This document shows, one piece after another, positions 40,702 through 50,036 of a stretch of 64,000 bases of DNA (its first letter is position 1; each line of letters begins with the position of its first letter). A model generated the notes under the pieces. It was given only the letters and a program-made list of their open reading frames with translations, searched no databases and was not told the DNA's origin. The stretch is from Haliscomenobacter sp965225875 (GTDB lineage Bacteria > Bacteroidota > Bacteroidia > Chitinophagales > Saprospiraceae). The stretch is taken from assembly GCF_965225875.1 (NCBI RefSeq), contig NZ_CBDDBS010000002.1, forward strand, positions 2,108,001 to 2,172,000. Reading direction: 5' to 3'. A program made the translations under genes and the position numbers.

Positions 40702-41808
40702 TTAATTGATGTCCTTATTCCCTTTTAACTGGGTTTTCAGGTCCTCCGTTGCCTTCTTTTGCTGGTCGTTAGGCGCCTGAGCGATGGCCTTGTCCGCATA
40801 CTCTATGGCTTTGGCAAAATCCCCTTTGGCGCTATACGCCCGCATCAAACCACTGTTAACCACAAAATTGTCCCCGTGTTTTTTCTGGTTGTCCAGCATT
40901 AGCTTCAAAGCACGATCTGCTTGTTTCAGCGTGATCAAGCTGCGACCAAAAGTAGCCAGTTGCTGCGCATTGCCCAAGGCTACTACTTCAGTCATCAAGG
41001 AATCTGCCTCCTTCAAACGATTGGTTCTCACTGCGGCATTGACCCAGTTGCTCATGGTTGGGAAGGTTTTTTGGCCACCAAATCCGGTGATGGCTCTTTT
41101 GCTCCAGCCATAGGCTTCTTCCAGGTTTTTATTCACAGTGAAGCAGTATTGAGCGGCCTGTAGAACGATTTGGGGGTTAAAACCAATATTGCCCTTCAAC
41201 TGGTCGCGAATCGTGGCTATGACGATGTCTTCGGTATTCACACTCACCCGAAATGGCAAGGAAAGATTGTCCCACATCAAGGCGATGGTGCAGGCATTGG
41301 CGCTGTGATTGGTAAACTCGTACTTGAGGTATTCCACACTTTTATCCAGGGGCTGTGGCTTAACCTTTACACGCAAAACATCGTCTTTTTGCTCGTAGTA
41401 AAAGCTGCCCCAGGCGTTATTGACCTTGTTAAAAATCAAAATGGAGCTATCTGGATTGTACGCCACATGAAAGCCGTACTTCCCGGCTTTAATGTCTTTG
41501 CCTTCCACTTTTACATCGTGTTCAAAGGTAATGGTGGTGTTGTCATTGGCACCAGCCCGCCAGGGCGCGGTAGGGGCATTGGTCAAAAAGCTGAAATTGG
41601 TGAAGCCCAGCGGAATCAAGGTTCCCCAAATTTTCCCTTCCCGTTTGTTCACATCCGGGCGAGCATAAGTGATGGTGATGCTGGTGATGCCCACCTCTTC
41701 GCTGACCATGGCACGAGGGTTCCCGGCAACCGGTGGAAGGTCCAATTGAGCGTAAGCAACCACATTGCCCAGCAGTAATGTCATTGCGAAAATGAGTAGT
41801 TGTTTCAT
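40702..41808 (-). CDS. secreted DUF2911/TPR protein
   Basis: 368 aa with a signal peptide (LLIFAMTLLLGNVVAYAQ). Residues ~25-190 match DUF2911, a beta-sandwich common in Bacteroidota: ITYARPDVNKREGKIWG, PWRAGANDNTTITFEHDVKVEGKDIKAGKYGFH and VVYNP-like VAYNPDSSILIFNK. Residues ~210-360 are helical with TPR-like units (GNAQQLATFGRSLITLKQADRALKLML, AKAIEYADKAIAQAP). The function is unknown; it is probably periplasmic. It is a single gene, ending at a strong hairpin. Confidence 0.88.
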   Translation of the reverse strand: MKQLLIFAMTLLLGNVVAYAQLDLPPVAGNPRAMVSEEVGITSITITYARPDVNKREGKIWGTLIPLGFTNFSFLTNAPTAPWRAGANDNTTITFEHDVKVEGKDIKAGKYGFHVAYNPDSSILIFNKVNNAWGSFYYEQKDDVLRVKVKPQPLDKSVEYLKYEFTNHSANACTIALMWDNLSLPFRVSVNTEDIVIATIRDQLKGNIGFNPQIVLQAAQYCFTVNKNLEEAYGWSKRAITGFGGQKTFPTMSNWVNAAVRTNRLKEADSLMTEVVALGNAQQLATFGRSLITLKQADRALKLMLDNQKKHGDNFVVNSGLMRAYSAKGDFAKAIEYADKAIAQAPNDQQKKATEDLKTQLKGNKDIN

Positions 41809-41916
41809 AAAATGAATTGATTGAGTGGGTGAATTGAGGCTGAAAATTACCTGTTTTTGGAATCATTTGCCTCTTGATTTTGTACTGCTTAATATTACCT
41901 TTAAAAATGACAAGTT

Positions 41917-42756
41917 ATGCCACCTGAGATTCCGATCCCTACCTTACACTTGTTCCCCAAATTGGACCAGTTTTTATTGGAGTTTTTGCGCAACCTCTCC
42001 CCCGCTGATTGGGACAAACAAACCATCGTGCCACGCTGGACCATCAAAGACATTGCTGCCCACTTGCTGGACGGTAACCTGCGCACCTTATCCATGTCTC
42101 GCGACCAGTATTTTGGTGAAAAGCCAGACCCCATCGAGTCTTATGGCGATCTGGTGGCCTACCTCAACCGCCTAAATGCCGATTGGGTCAAAGCCTTCAA
42201 AAGGGTGAGCCCAACTGTGTTGATTGAATTATTGGAGCTCACGGGATCCCAATACTATACTTATCTCAAGACACTTAACCCGTACACTCCTGCCTTATTT
42301 TCGGTTGCCTGGGCTGGTGAGGAAAAATCCCAAAACTGGTTCCATATCGCCCGCGAATACACTGAAAAATGGCACCACCAGCAACAAATGCGCCTGGCTA
42401 TGGGACAGGAGGAAATGCTGTATGCTCCAGACTTGTATTTCCCATACCTGGATACTTCGATGCAGGCATTGCCGCATCATTATCGAAATGTGGTGGCTGA
42501 GCCAGGAACGGTGATTGCTTTTGTGGTAAAAGGGATTCCAAACGCGCAATGGTATTTGCAACGCGGCGAAAATGCCTGGGTTTTAAGCAAGACTTTGAAT
42601 CAAGCACCTATTGCTTCAGTAAATATTGACGGGGCCATCGCCTGGCGCATGTTGACCAAAGGGATTGCCAAAGCAGAGGCTGCGAATTTAGTGGAGATTG
42701 AAGGGGAGCAAAAACTGGGGGCAGTGGTGCTGGATATGTTGGCGGTGATGGCCTAG
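41917..42756 (+). CDS. DinB/maleylpyruvate-isomerase-like metalloenzyme
   Basis: 279 aa, cytoplasmic. The N-terminal ~170 residues form a four-helix DinB/MDMPI_N bundle with metal-binding positions in WTIKDIAAHLLDGN (His ~48) and EYTEKWHHQQQMRLA (His ~153 and ~157). The C-terminal part (~190-279) is an MDMPI/SCP2-like alpha+beta domain. Proteins of this kind include mycothiol-, bacillithiol- and glutathione-dependent isomerases and transferases; the thiol used here is not evident. The VOC gene follows after 27 bp, so they form a small operon possibly concerned with detoxification. Confidence 0.8.
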   Translation: MPPEIPIPTLHLFPKLDQFLLEFLRNLSPADWDKQTIVPRWTIKDIAAHLLDGNLRTLSMSRDQYFGEKPDPIESYGDLVAYLNRLNADWVKAFKRVSPTVLIELLELTGSQYYTYLKTLNPYTPALFSVAWAGEEKSQNWFHIAREYTEKWHHQQQMRLAMGQEEMLYAPDLYFPYLDTSMQALPHHYRNVVAEPGTVIAFVVKGIPNAQWYLQRGENAWVLSKTLNQAPIASVNIDGAIAWRMLTKGIAKAEAANLVEIEGEQKLGAVVLDMLAVMA

Positions 42757-42783
42757 GTTTATAAAAATACAATAGAATCGATA

Positions 42784-43134
42784 ATGCGACTCAAACTCCT
42801 TGTCATTCGCAGCGCCAATCCTGCCCAACTCGCGCAGTTTTACACCCAACTGGGCTGTATCTTTGAACAGCATCGGCACGGTAAAGGCCCACTGCATTAT
42901 TCCTGTACGATTGCTCAAACAGTTTTGGAAATCTACCCTTTGGCCAAAGGACAAGAGGCTGCTGATCCGAATTTACGCTTGGGTTTTGAAATTGAGGAAT
43001 TTGATACGGTACTAGAAAAGCTAACTGAGCATGGAGGCAAAATCATTCAGACTCCGTATGAGAGTGAGTTCGGCTGGATGTGTGTGGTAGAAGACCCGGA
43101 AAGGCGGAAAGTGGAATTGTATAAGATACCATAA
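42784..43134 (+). CDS. VOC (glyoxalase/bleomycin-resistance-fold) protein
   Basis: 116 aa, single VOC domain made of two beta-alpha-beta3 halves: LLVIRSANPAQLAQFYTQLGC and DTVLEKLTEHGGKIIQTPYESEFGWMCVVEDPERRKVELY. The C-terminal DP..R.VELY matches the usual metal-ligand Glu segment. Substrates of small VOC proteins range from methylglyoxal adducts to antibiotics, and nothing here selects one. It is co-transcribed with the upstream DinB-like gene and ends at a strong bidirectional terminator. Confidence 0.85.
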   Translation: MRLKLLVIRSANPAQLAQFYTQLGCIFEQHRHGKGPLHYSCTIAQTVLEIYPLAKGQEAADPNLRLGFEIEEFDTVLEKLTEHGGKIIQTPYESEFGWMCVVEDPERRKVELYKIP

Positions 43135-43169
43135 AAAAAAGGGTAGCAACAGGAATTGCTACCCTTTTT
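43133..43169. terminator. bidirectional intrinsic terminator
   Basis: Perfect 9-bp stem GGGTAGCAA / TTGCTACCC with a 6-nt loop, flanked by A8 on the left and T5 on the right. It sits exactly between the convergent VOC gene and the SurA-like gene, and works as an intrinsic terminator in both directions. Confidence 0.9.
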
Positions 43170-43170
43170 C

Positions 43171-44535
43171 TTATGGCTTGATCGCCGCCATATTCTCTTT
43201 CATCCAGGGCTCCAAATTCGGACAGCCCTGATAAGTCCGGTCAATCAGGATAAACGTTTTCCGGATCCTTTCCTCCACCCACTTGTTCACAATTTCATTG
43301 CGTTTGGATTCGATGGCGGCCTTTTGGATTTTGGCATAGTCTTGCGCCAGGTTGGCTTTGTGTGGCGTGGTACGCGACATCAGTTTCACCAAACGGAAGA
43401 AATAATCGCCGGCATCGTCGCGGAATTCGATGGGTTTGGATACCGAATTGACTTTCATGGTATCGATCGCGAAGTAGATATCAGGATCGAGGTCGCCCAC
43501 TTCAAAAAAGGTATTGCCTGATGTAGGGTTCACCATCCGACCATCGTTGTTGAAACTTTGTACATTTTTGTCCGAAAACTTCTTCACCGCGCGGGAAAAA
43601 GAGAGCGAATCTTTCAGCAAAAGGGTACGTACGGTATCCATGTGGCGTTTGCCCAGGGAAACATCCTCATCGGTGATTTCCGGACGAATCAGGATGTGCC
43701 GGACGTGGATGGAGTTCCCCCGGCGGCCCAACATCTGAATGATGTGAAAACCAAACTGGGTTTCAATCACAGGTGAGACCTCCATTTCTTCCAATTTATA
43801 AGCTGCTGCTTCAAATTCAGTGACGTACTTGCCACGTTTGGCAAAGCCCAGATCGCCGCCCCCACGGGCAGAACCATCGTCTGAGTACTTCTTGGCCAGT
43901 TCGGCAAAATCTTCCTTACCCTCTACAATCCGCTTGCGGATGTCCTCCAGCTTGGCCATCGTCACGCGTTTTTGTTCAGCGTTGACTGGCACTTTGTGCA
44001 CAATTTCACCTACTTCAACCTCGGAGCTGAAATAGGGCAAACTGTCTTTGGGGATCCGCCGGAAAAAATCCTTTACTTCCGAAGGGGTAACCGTTACGTC
44101 GGTCATGATTTTATTGCGCATCCGTTCGATGAGCAGGTTGTTGCGCAGGTCCTCTCGGAATTGCTCACGCACCTCATTTACGGTTTGCCCATAATATTCC
44201 TCAAATTGCTTGAGGTCGTCGTTCATGTAGCTGAGGATGCGGGTAATCCGGGCATCCAATTGGCTTTCCACCTCTTCATCCTTCACCTCGATACTGTCCA
44301 GTTTGGCCTGGTTGAGCAGCAATTTGTTCACCAATACCTGCTCGACCAACATACAACGCGCTTCAGGTGGCACTGTACCATTGCGCTGGGCTTTGGTGTA
44401 GGCGTACTGCTCCTCTACTTCGGACAAGAGGGTGATTTCTCCCCCAACGGTAGCTACCATTTTGTCCAAAATCTGCTTCTGCGCTGATGCTGCCATTGAT
44501 AAAGTCAGCAAGACAGTAAAAATTAAGTATCTCAT
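43171..44535 (-). CDS. SurA-like periplasmic chaperone/peptidyl-prolyl isomerase
   Basis: 454 aa with a signal peptide (YLIFTVLLTLSMAASAQ). SurA-type layout: N-terminal chaperone helices (~20-170, DKMVATVGGEITLLSEVEEQ, then DEEVESQLDARITRIL), then two parvulin domains (~172-275, with SDDGSARGGGDLGFAKRGKYV and ETQFGFHIIQM; and ~278-385, HVRHILIRPEIT..). It assists folding of outer-membrane proteins in the periplasm. It is the last gene of a run of three parvulin-related genes on the same strand, 2 bp after the lipoprotein gene. Confidence 0.92.
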   Translation of the reverse strand: MRYLIFTVLLTLSMAASAQKQILDKMVATVGGEITLLSEVEEQYAYTKAQRNGTVPPEARCMLVEQVLVNKLLLNQAKLDSIEVKDEEVESQLDARITRILSYMNDDLKQFEEYYGQTVNEVREQFREDLRNNLLIERMRNKIMTDVTVTPSEVKDFFRRIPKDSLPYFSSEVEVGEIVHKVPVNAEQKRVTMAKLEDIRKRIVEGKEDFAELAKKYSDDGSARGGGDLGFAKRGKYVTEFEAAAYKLEEMEVSPVIETQFGFHIIQMLGRRGNSIHVRHILIRPEITDEDVSLGKRHMDTVRTLLLKDSLSFSRAVKKFSDKNVQSFNNDGRMVNPTSGNTFFEVGDLDPDIYFAIDTMKVNSVSKPIEFRDDAGDYFFRLVKLMSRTTPHKANLAQDYAKIQKAAIESKRNEIVNKWVEERIRKTFILIDRTYQGCPNLEPWMKENMAAIKP

Positions 44536-44537
44536 AT

Positions 44538-45392
44538 TTAGAATATTTCAATATTGCCTTTTTTTAAGGCAATTTCGTACAAATCTTCCCGTTTGCGCTG
44601 CAGCAAATCCAATTTGCGCTTGTGCAGCACGAAGGTACGCGCTTGTTGTTCAATGTAGCCTAAAGGGGCAATTTCTTTCCGATTTTTTAATTCCAGTAGT
44701 CGGAAATAGTACACAAATTTGCCGTCGCTTTGGCGGAACTCCCGTTTGGAGGCAATGTTGTCAGCGGTGATGGTCCCTTTTGGCATCACCGACCCAATGA
44801 CATCCACTTTGTGCCAGATGCTATCTACCAGCGTATGGGCTGTTGCATGTTTTTGGCAGTAAGCTTCCAGTTTGAGTAGGTTATTGCCTCTGGGTTTAGC
44901 CCATAAATTCAACAAACTATCTGCTTTGGGAACCGGGGCTGCAATTTTGATGAAGTAGCAACGAATGATGGGCGTTTCCAATTCGTACTGCTCCTTGTTT
45001 TTTTCATAAAACCCTTGCAACTCGGTTTTGGTTACGGTAGAGTCCAGAAGTTGTTCTACCAAAACCTGCTCATAGTTGTTGCGGATTAAAGAACGCCGAT
45101 AATCCCTTACCAACTGGTCAATATTCAGATCTGGAGGCAGGTTTTTTTCTGCTTCATACATCAGCAATTCTTCGCGCACCCAGCGGCTAACAAAAGCTTG
45201 AATGATCAAAAAGCTGTCGGCGCGAGAAGCTTTTTCCGGGAACATGTTTTCCAAGTCCGAAAGGTGCAACTCACGGTTAAAAACACGCGCCAGCAAGCGA
45301 TCTGCGCCCTGGTCTGATTTCCAGTCACAGGCAATCAAAATCGTGGCCAGTGCCAAAAAAGTCAACAGGTTCAAGCTCCACTTACCGTACAT
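44538..45392 (-). CDS. SurA-N/parvulin-like lipoprotein without clear PPIase core
   Basis: 284 aa, lipoprotein signal with Cys22 (ATILIACD). The helical SurA/PpiC N-terminal chaperone fold is recognisable (ADSFLIIQAFVSRWVREELLMYEAEKNL, then KTELQGFYEKNKEQYELETPIIRCYFIKI). The region where a parvulin domain should follow (~130-240) lacks the usual G-G-LG and G-(Y/W)H motifs, so it is probably a chaperone without isomerase activity. It sits between two true parvulin genes and 2 bp before the SurA-like gene, which suggests a shared outer-membrane-protein folding complex. Confidence 0.85.
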   Translation of the reverse strand: MYGKWSLNLLTFLALATILIACDWKSDQGADRLLARVFNRELHLSDLENMFPEKASRADSFLIIQAFVSRWVREELLMYEAEKNLPPDLNIDQLVRDYRRSLIRNNYEQVLVEQLLDSTVTKTELQGFYEKNKEQYELETPIIRCYFIKIAAPVPKADSLLNLWAKPRGNNLLKLEAYCQKHATAHTLVDSIWHKVDVIGSVMPKGTITADNIASKREFRQSDGKFVYYFRLLELKNRKEIAPLGYIEQQARTFVLHKRKLDLLQRKREDLYEIALKKGNIEIF

Positions 45393-45417
45393 AGCTGTTG
45401 ATGGGGAAGTTGTGGGA

Positions 45418-45538
45418 GGTTGAGGAGCTGAGAGGTTGAGGAGTTGAGGCTGCCGCGAGCGACTTAGACAAAGACCTTGTCAAAATCGCTAGCGGCAGCC
45501 TCAACTTCTCAACTCCTCAACTTCTCAACTCCTCAACT
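45418..45538. repeat. 'GTTGAGGAGTTGAGG' hairpin repeat, copy 1
   Basis: About 120-bp inverted repeat: left arm of tandem GGTTGAGGAGTTGAGG units ending GCTGCCGC, right arm GCGGCAGCCTCAACTTCTCAACTCC with tandem repeats. The same design recurs at 50037-50179. It lies between two parvulin genes on the minus strand. Confidence 0.85.
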
Positions 45539-47507
45539 ATTTTTTAATTAAACTTTCAAAAACCGCTTTTTCAATTTTCACCGGATATTCCTTCTTCAGT
45601 TCATTCACCCATTGTACTTCCAGGTGGTCCTGGTAATCAGCGATGATGTAACCACGTGCTTCATTGAGCAACTTGTCCTGAGCTGGGATGATTTTATCCA
45701 CCTTGCGGAAAGAATACTCGTTGTTTTGCCGGTCAAATTTGGCGATGGTTACCTCTCCTACCTTCCATTCTTTCAGTTCACTGGCTTCAGGCGATTTGCC
45801 TTTTTCCAACATTTGTTCTTCCACCCGAATACCAATGGTGTCCGACTTGTTGAATTTAGCCAGCACTTCTTCTGAAGAATGTTTGAGGGCGTACTCACGC
45901 ATGGGTTCTAAAACCGATTTGGAAATACCATCAACATAAAATACGGTTGTTTCTGCCCGATCTTCCCAGCGGTATTTGCCTTTCAGGGTTTTAAAATAGT
46001 TTTTCAAACCCACCGTGTCTTGAGAAGCCTTGTCCCATACATTGATGCGGGTAGCCTCAAACAAGAGGATGCCTTCTTCGTACTCGCGTAACAAGGCTTT
46101 GAACTCGGGATATTTTTGATCCAGGCGTTGTTCCTCAAAGCGCAGGCAGGACTCATTGACGAATTCCTCGTACAAGCTCTGCACCGCAGCATCTGCTGAT
46201 GCCTCGCCCGACATCCGCATCCGCTGACGAGTAGCGTTTTCAACAAACTGGGCAAAATCTCCCAGGGTATATGCCTTTTTTGCCATCGTAAACAACACCT
46301 TGGCGCTGGGGGGCTGTGGGGCATGCCACTGGAAGGTAAAGAAGGTATCGTTCAAGTTTGCAGAAAACTCAGTCAGCAGATTGGGATAATCTTTAAACCC
46401 GGTTTCACGTTTGATGTCTTCTACCATGGCCTTACGGGCCGTTTCAAAGCGGGCATCTCTTTTGATGCGTGCTTCTAATTGACCACGCATTTGGTCATAA
46501 GGTTGTATCTCCTTTTTGCTGATTCGCTTAATGATGTGCCAGCCCACGCTGGTTTGAAAAGGTTTGGAGTAATCTCCGTCTTTCGCAACGCTATATGCCG
46601 CATCTTCAAAAGCTTGTTCGAAGCGGTTGATGGTCACAAAACCCACGTAACCACCTTTATCTGCGGTTCTGGAATCGTTGGAGTTTTTAGCAGCCAGTTC
46701 TTCAAAATTAGTACCGCGCTTCAGGGATGAATAAATGGTGTCAATCTGAGATTTGACAACAATGGCATCATTGCCCTCAGTGCGCAGCAAAATGTGGGCT
46801 ACTTCAACTTCTCCACGAGCTGGGCGTTTGCTGTGTACTTTGAGCAAATGATAGCCTGCACTGGTGCGGATAGGCATGGAGAGTTGTTCAAAAGGCAGGC
46901 GGTAAGCTGCACTTTCCAAGGCATAAAAGCCATTGGGAAACATGGCGGTAACATATCCAATGTGCCCACCGTTGGTAGCTGCTGACTTATCCGCAGAAAC
47001 CTGCTTGGCTACAGTGGCAAAATTCTCTCCTTTGAGCAAGCGCGCGCGTGCATCCATCGCCTGGCGATAGGCTTCCACTGTGTCGGTGCCTTTGGCCTCA
47101 GGGGCAAGGGAAAAAAGAATGTGGCTGATGTCGAGGTCAAATTGCGAGCGTTCAAACAACTCTTTGGTCAATTTTTCAGTTACCTGTTTGTTCAACAAGT
47201 AAGAATCAGCCAACTGACGGCGGTATCCTGCCAATTCCTCCTGGAGCGCCTGTACGGTGTCCAGTTTCATGTCTTTGGCCTTCTTTACCTTGAGTTTAAA
47301 TTTGGTGTACAAATCCAAATACTCTTGTAAGGTGGCGCGGGAAAAATCCGCATTTTTCCCATTGGTTTTGGAATAGATGTACTTGAATTCGGAAACATGC
47401 ACCGGGGTGCCGTCAACCGTAAACAACACCGGGTCTTTATCCTGTGCCTGGGTGAAAACGATCAGGCTGAAAAAGCAGCCCAGAAGCAGCAAAAGGTTCT
47501 TTGCCAT
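45537..47507 (-). CDS. periplasmic PpiC/SurA-type peptidyl-prolyl isomerase
   Basis: 656 aa with a signal peptide (LLLLLGCFFSLIVFTQAQ). It has an N-terminal helical chaperone part (~25-120), parvulin domain 1 (~125-230; DISHILFSL, GGHIGYVTAMFPNGF, YHLLKVHSKRP), parvulin domain 2 (~232-335; VAHILLRTEG, DKGGYVGFVTINRFEQAF, GWHIIKRISKKE) and a long C-terminal helical region with a third, degenerate foldase-like part. It acts on proteins crossing the periplasm. A hairpin repeat separates it from the lipoprotein and SurA-like genes downstream. Confidence 0.92.
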   Translation of the reverse strand: MAKNLLLLLGCFFSLIVFTQAQDKDPVLFTVDGTPVHVSEFKYIYSKTNGKNADFSRATLQEYLDLYTKFKLKVKKAKDMKLDTVQALQEELAGYRRQLADSYLLNKQVTEKLTKELFERSQFDLDISHILFSLAPEAKGTDTVEAYRQAMDARARLLKGENFATVAKQVSADKSAATNGGHIGYVTAMFPNGFYALESAAYRLPFEQLSMPIRTSAGYHLLKVHSKRPARGEVEVAHILLRTEGNDAIVVKSQIDTIYSSLKRGTNFEELAAKNSNDSRTADKGGYVGFVTINRFEQAFEDAAYSVAKDGDYSKPFQTSVGWHIIKRISKKEIQPYDQMRGQLEARIKRDARFETARKAMVEDIKRETGFKDYPNLLTEFSANLNDTFFTFQWHAPQPPSAKVLFTMAKKAYTLGDFAQFVENATRQRMRMSGEASADAAVQSLYEEFVNESCLRFEEQRLDQKYPEFKALLREYEEGILLFEATRINVWDKASQDTVGLKNYFKTLKGKYRWEDRAETTVFYVDGISKSVLEPMREYALKHSSEEVLAKFNKSDTIGIRVEEQMLEKGKSPEASELKEWKVGEVTIAKFDRQNNEYSFRKVDKIIPAQDKLLNEARGYIIADYQDHLEVQWVNELKKEYPVKIEKAVFESLIKK

Positions 47508-47540
47508 GTTTAATTTTATTTTAGCGTCGCAAAAATATAC

Positions 47541-50006
47541 TTATTCCTGTAAATAGACACGTTTAACTCGGGGTGAAATTCCGGTAAATACCTCATATGG
47601 AATGGTTCCGAGTACTTGTGCCAGTTCATTTACAGAAGGATCCAATCCAAAAATTTCTACGGTATCCCCCGTTTGGGCCTCGGGAATATGGCTGAGGTCG
47701 ATCATCGACATGTCCATACACACGCTGCCCAAAATTGGGGCTTTTTTCCCGCGTATCTTCACTTGAAAAGCGCCATTGCCTGCCCCACGACGTAAACCGT
47801 CGGCATATCCAACAGAAATGGTACCAGTTCGCATGAGAGAATGGGCTTGGGCACGGCGACCATACCCGATGGTTTCGCCAGCGGCAACTTCCTTGATTTG
47901 TGAAATAGTAGCCTTAAAACTCAAAACAACCTGTAAGGGCTCGGGCAAGGTGTTGCTTACGTCGATGCCATACAGGCCAATTCCCAAACGCACCATATCC
48001 TGCTGGTATTGTGGAAAACGGGTAATGCCATTGGAGTTCAGGGCATGTTGCAGGGGACGATAGCCCAAAGTGCCCGAAATTTGCTCAAAAGCAAGCTGAA
48101 ATCGGCGTGCCTGCTCGTGGGTGAAGGCATCGTGTTGAGGGTCTTCAGTGGCGGCCAGGTGGGTATAGATGGATTTAACGAGGAGGGCAGGGTGTTGCCG
48201 CAGGTAATCCAGCAAACCCGGGAGTTCATGGCTGTCAAAACCCAATCGGTGCATGCCGCTGTCAATGCCGAGGTGGATGCCGTGGGGAAGGGTTTCGATG
48301 CGTAGACTGCGCAGTTGTTCCAGGCTATAGACCACCGGTTCAAGGCGATGTTGGCGCATTTGTTCAAAAGCGCCGGCTTCGGGATTGAGCACCATGATGG
48401 GTGCACTGATGCCTGCTTGCCGCAGTTCGATGCCTTCGTCGGCGTAGGCTACGCAGCAATAGTCTACCCGCAGGTGTTCCAGCAAACGAGCTACTTCTTT
48501 GCTGCCCGCTCCATAAGCGGTAGCCTTGACCATCACCATCGTTTTGACCCCGGGGCGCAAACAACGCTGATAAGCACGCAGGTTGTGGGCCAGCGCACTC
48601 AGGTTGACCTCCAAACGCGCCTGATGTACCTGGCGCGCCAGCGCTTGGGCGATTTTTTCCAGGTGGTATTGCCGGGCACCTTTGATGAGGAGGATTTCAG
48701 ATTGAAATTGGAGTTGAGGCAAGGCATCAAGCAGGTGCTGGGTGTTTTCAAAATAATTTTGTTCAAATTCCTGGGGTAAAAAATCCTGTAATTGCATCGT
48801 AGCTGCTCCAACCCCGATCACCCGTTCAATCTGGTATTCTTCAATCAGGCGACTGATTTTTTGGTACAATTGTTTTTTGGTACTGCCGCTTTGTAAGATT
48901 TCCGATAAAATCAAGCTGCGTTTGCGCCCATGTTCGTGCTGTCGCATCCACTGCAAGCCCAGGCGCAGCGAACTGAGGTCGGCATTGTAGGTGTCGTTGA
49001 TGATGAGGCAATCGTTTTGCCCGTCCAGCAACTCCATCCGCATGGCTACGGGTTCCAGTTGGGCCATACGTTCGGCAATTTGTTCGGCTTTGATGCCCAG
49101 GTGCAACAAAACTGCCCAGCAGTGAATGGCATTTTCAATGGCGGCCTGATCCGTAAAAGGGACGTTAATGCGTTCGGTTTGGCCCCTGAAACGGCCTTCC
49201 AGGTGAGTATGTCTAAGGAATATTTCCGGCTTTTGTACAAAAAGATCGGCGCTGGGGTGTTGCCCTAGCGACCAGCTCAGTTTTTTACAGGGAAGAGCTT
49301 GAATTTCTGTCTGAATTGCGGGATCATCGGCACAATAAATCAGCAGTTCAACGTTCGTAAAAAGTTGTAATTTTTCGCGTAGTTTAGCTTGTTTGCTGGC
49401 AAATCCTTCATTGTGGGCTTCCCCCAGCATGGTAAAAATTCCGATTTGGGCCTGGATGATTTTTGCTAAATTCGCCATCTCGCCCGGGCGAGAAATGCCC
49501 GCTTCAAAAATGCCCAATTCGTGCTGCATCTGGATGTTCCATACTGAAAGAGGCACCCCGATCTGGGAGTTAAAGCTGCGGGGACTGCGGATGATTGCGT
49601 AATTGGCATAGAGAAGCTGAAAAAGCCATTCTTTGACGGTGGTTTTGCCGTTGCTTCCGGTGATGCCAATGACCTGGAGGGGAAATTGGCTCCGGTGATG
49701 AGTTGCCAGTTTTTGAAGTGCTGCAATGACATTGGGAACCAGCAGAAAATTGGCTTCCGGGAATGTGTGGGGCTCCGGGAATTGGGTAACCACAAAATTG
49801 CGTACTCCAGCCTCGTACACCGCAGCGATGAACTGATGGCCATCCTGCTGGGCGCCCTTGATGGCAAAAAAGAGGCTGCGCTCGGCAAAAATGATTTGGC
49901 GACTATCCAGCAACAAATGCTCAATTTGGGCCTCGTGCAGCGGTCTTTCGGTAGTTTTGGCTTGTAAAATCTGTTGAATGGCCTGGATGGAATACATGGC
50001 AATCAT
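47541..50006 (-). CDS. murF-alr: fused UDP-MurNAc-tripeptide D-Ala-D-Ala ligase / alanine racemase
   Basis: 821 aa. The N-terminal ~455 residues are MurF, with a Mur ligase ATP-binding loop GITGSNGKTT (114-123), and join D-Ala-D-Ala to UDP-MurNAc-tripeptide. The C-terminal ~360 residues are a PLP-dependent alanine racemase: RLEVNLSALAHNL, PLP lysine in MVMVKATAYGAGS (~488), catalytic Tyr region SVGYADGLRRG, and CMDMSMID. The fused enzyme makes D-Ala and its use in peptidoglycan one polypeptide; such fusions are known in Bacteroidota. Start ATG 50006; ATG 49997 is an alternative. It is 33 bp upstream of the PpiC-type gene and could be co-transcribed. Confidence 0.95.
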   Translation of the reverse strand: MIAMYSIQAIQQILQAKTTERPLHEAQIEHLLLDSRQIIFAERSLFFAIKGAQQDGHQFIAAVYEAGVRNFVVTQFPEPHTFPEANFLLVPNVIAALQKLATHHRSQFPLQVIGITGSNGKTTVKEWLFQLLYANYAIIRSPRSFNSQIGVPLSVWNIQMQHELGIFEAGISRPGEMANLAKIIQAQIGIFTMLGEAHNEGFASKQAKLREKLQLFTNVELLIYCADDPAIQTEIQALPCKKLSWSLGQHPSADLFVQKPEIFLRHTHLEGRFRGQTERINVPFTDQAAIENAIHCWAVLLHLGIKAEQIAERMAQLEPVAMRMELLDGQNDCLIINDTYNADLSSLRLGLQWMRQHEHGRKRSLILSEILQSGSTKKQLYQKISRLIEEYQIERVIGVGAATMQLQDFLPQEFEQNYFENTQHLLDALPQLQFQSEILLIKGARQYHLEKIAQALARQVHQARLEVNLSALAHNLRAYQRCLRPGVKTMVMVKATAYGAGSKEVARLLEHLRVDYCCVAYADEGIELRQAGISAPIMVLNPEAGAFEQMRQHRLEPVVYSLEQLRSLRIETLPHGIHLGIDSGMHRLGFDSHELPGLLDYLRQHPALLVKSIYTHLAATEDPQHDAFTHEQARRFQLAFEQISGTLGYRPLQHALNSNGITRFPQYQQDMVRLGIGLYGIDVSNTLPEPLQVVLSFKATISQIKEVAAGETIGYGRRAQAHSLMRTGTISVGYADGLRRGAGNGAFQVKIRGKKAPILGSVCMDMSMIDLSHIPEAQTGDTVEIFGLDPSVNELAQVLGTIPYEVFTGISPRVKRVYLQE

Positions 50007-50036
50007 TTTTAGCAGGCAGCAAAGGAACGGAAAAAA

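Noticed and set aside
44363..44487. Overlapping ORFs on both strands at the SurA-like N-terminus
   Set aside because: They are antisense or out-of-frame to a gene with signal peptide and conserved SurA-type domains.
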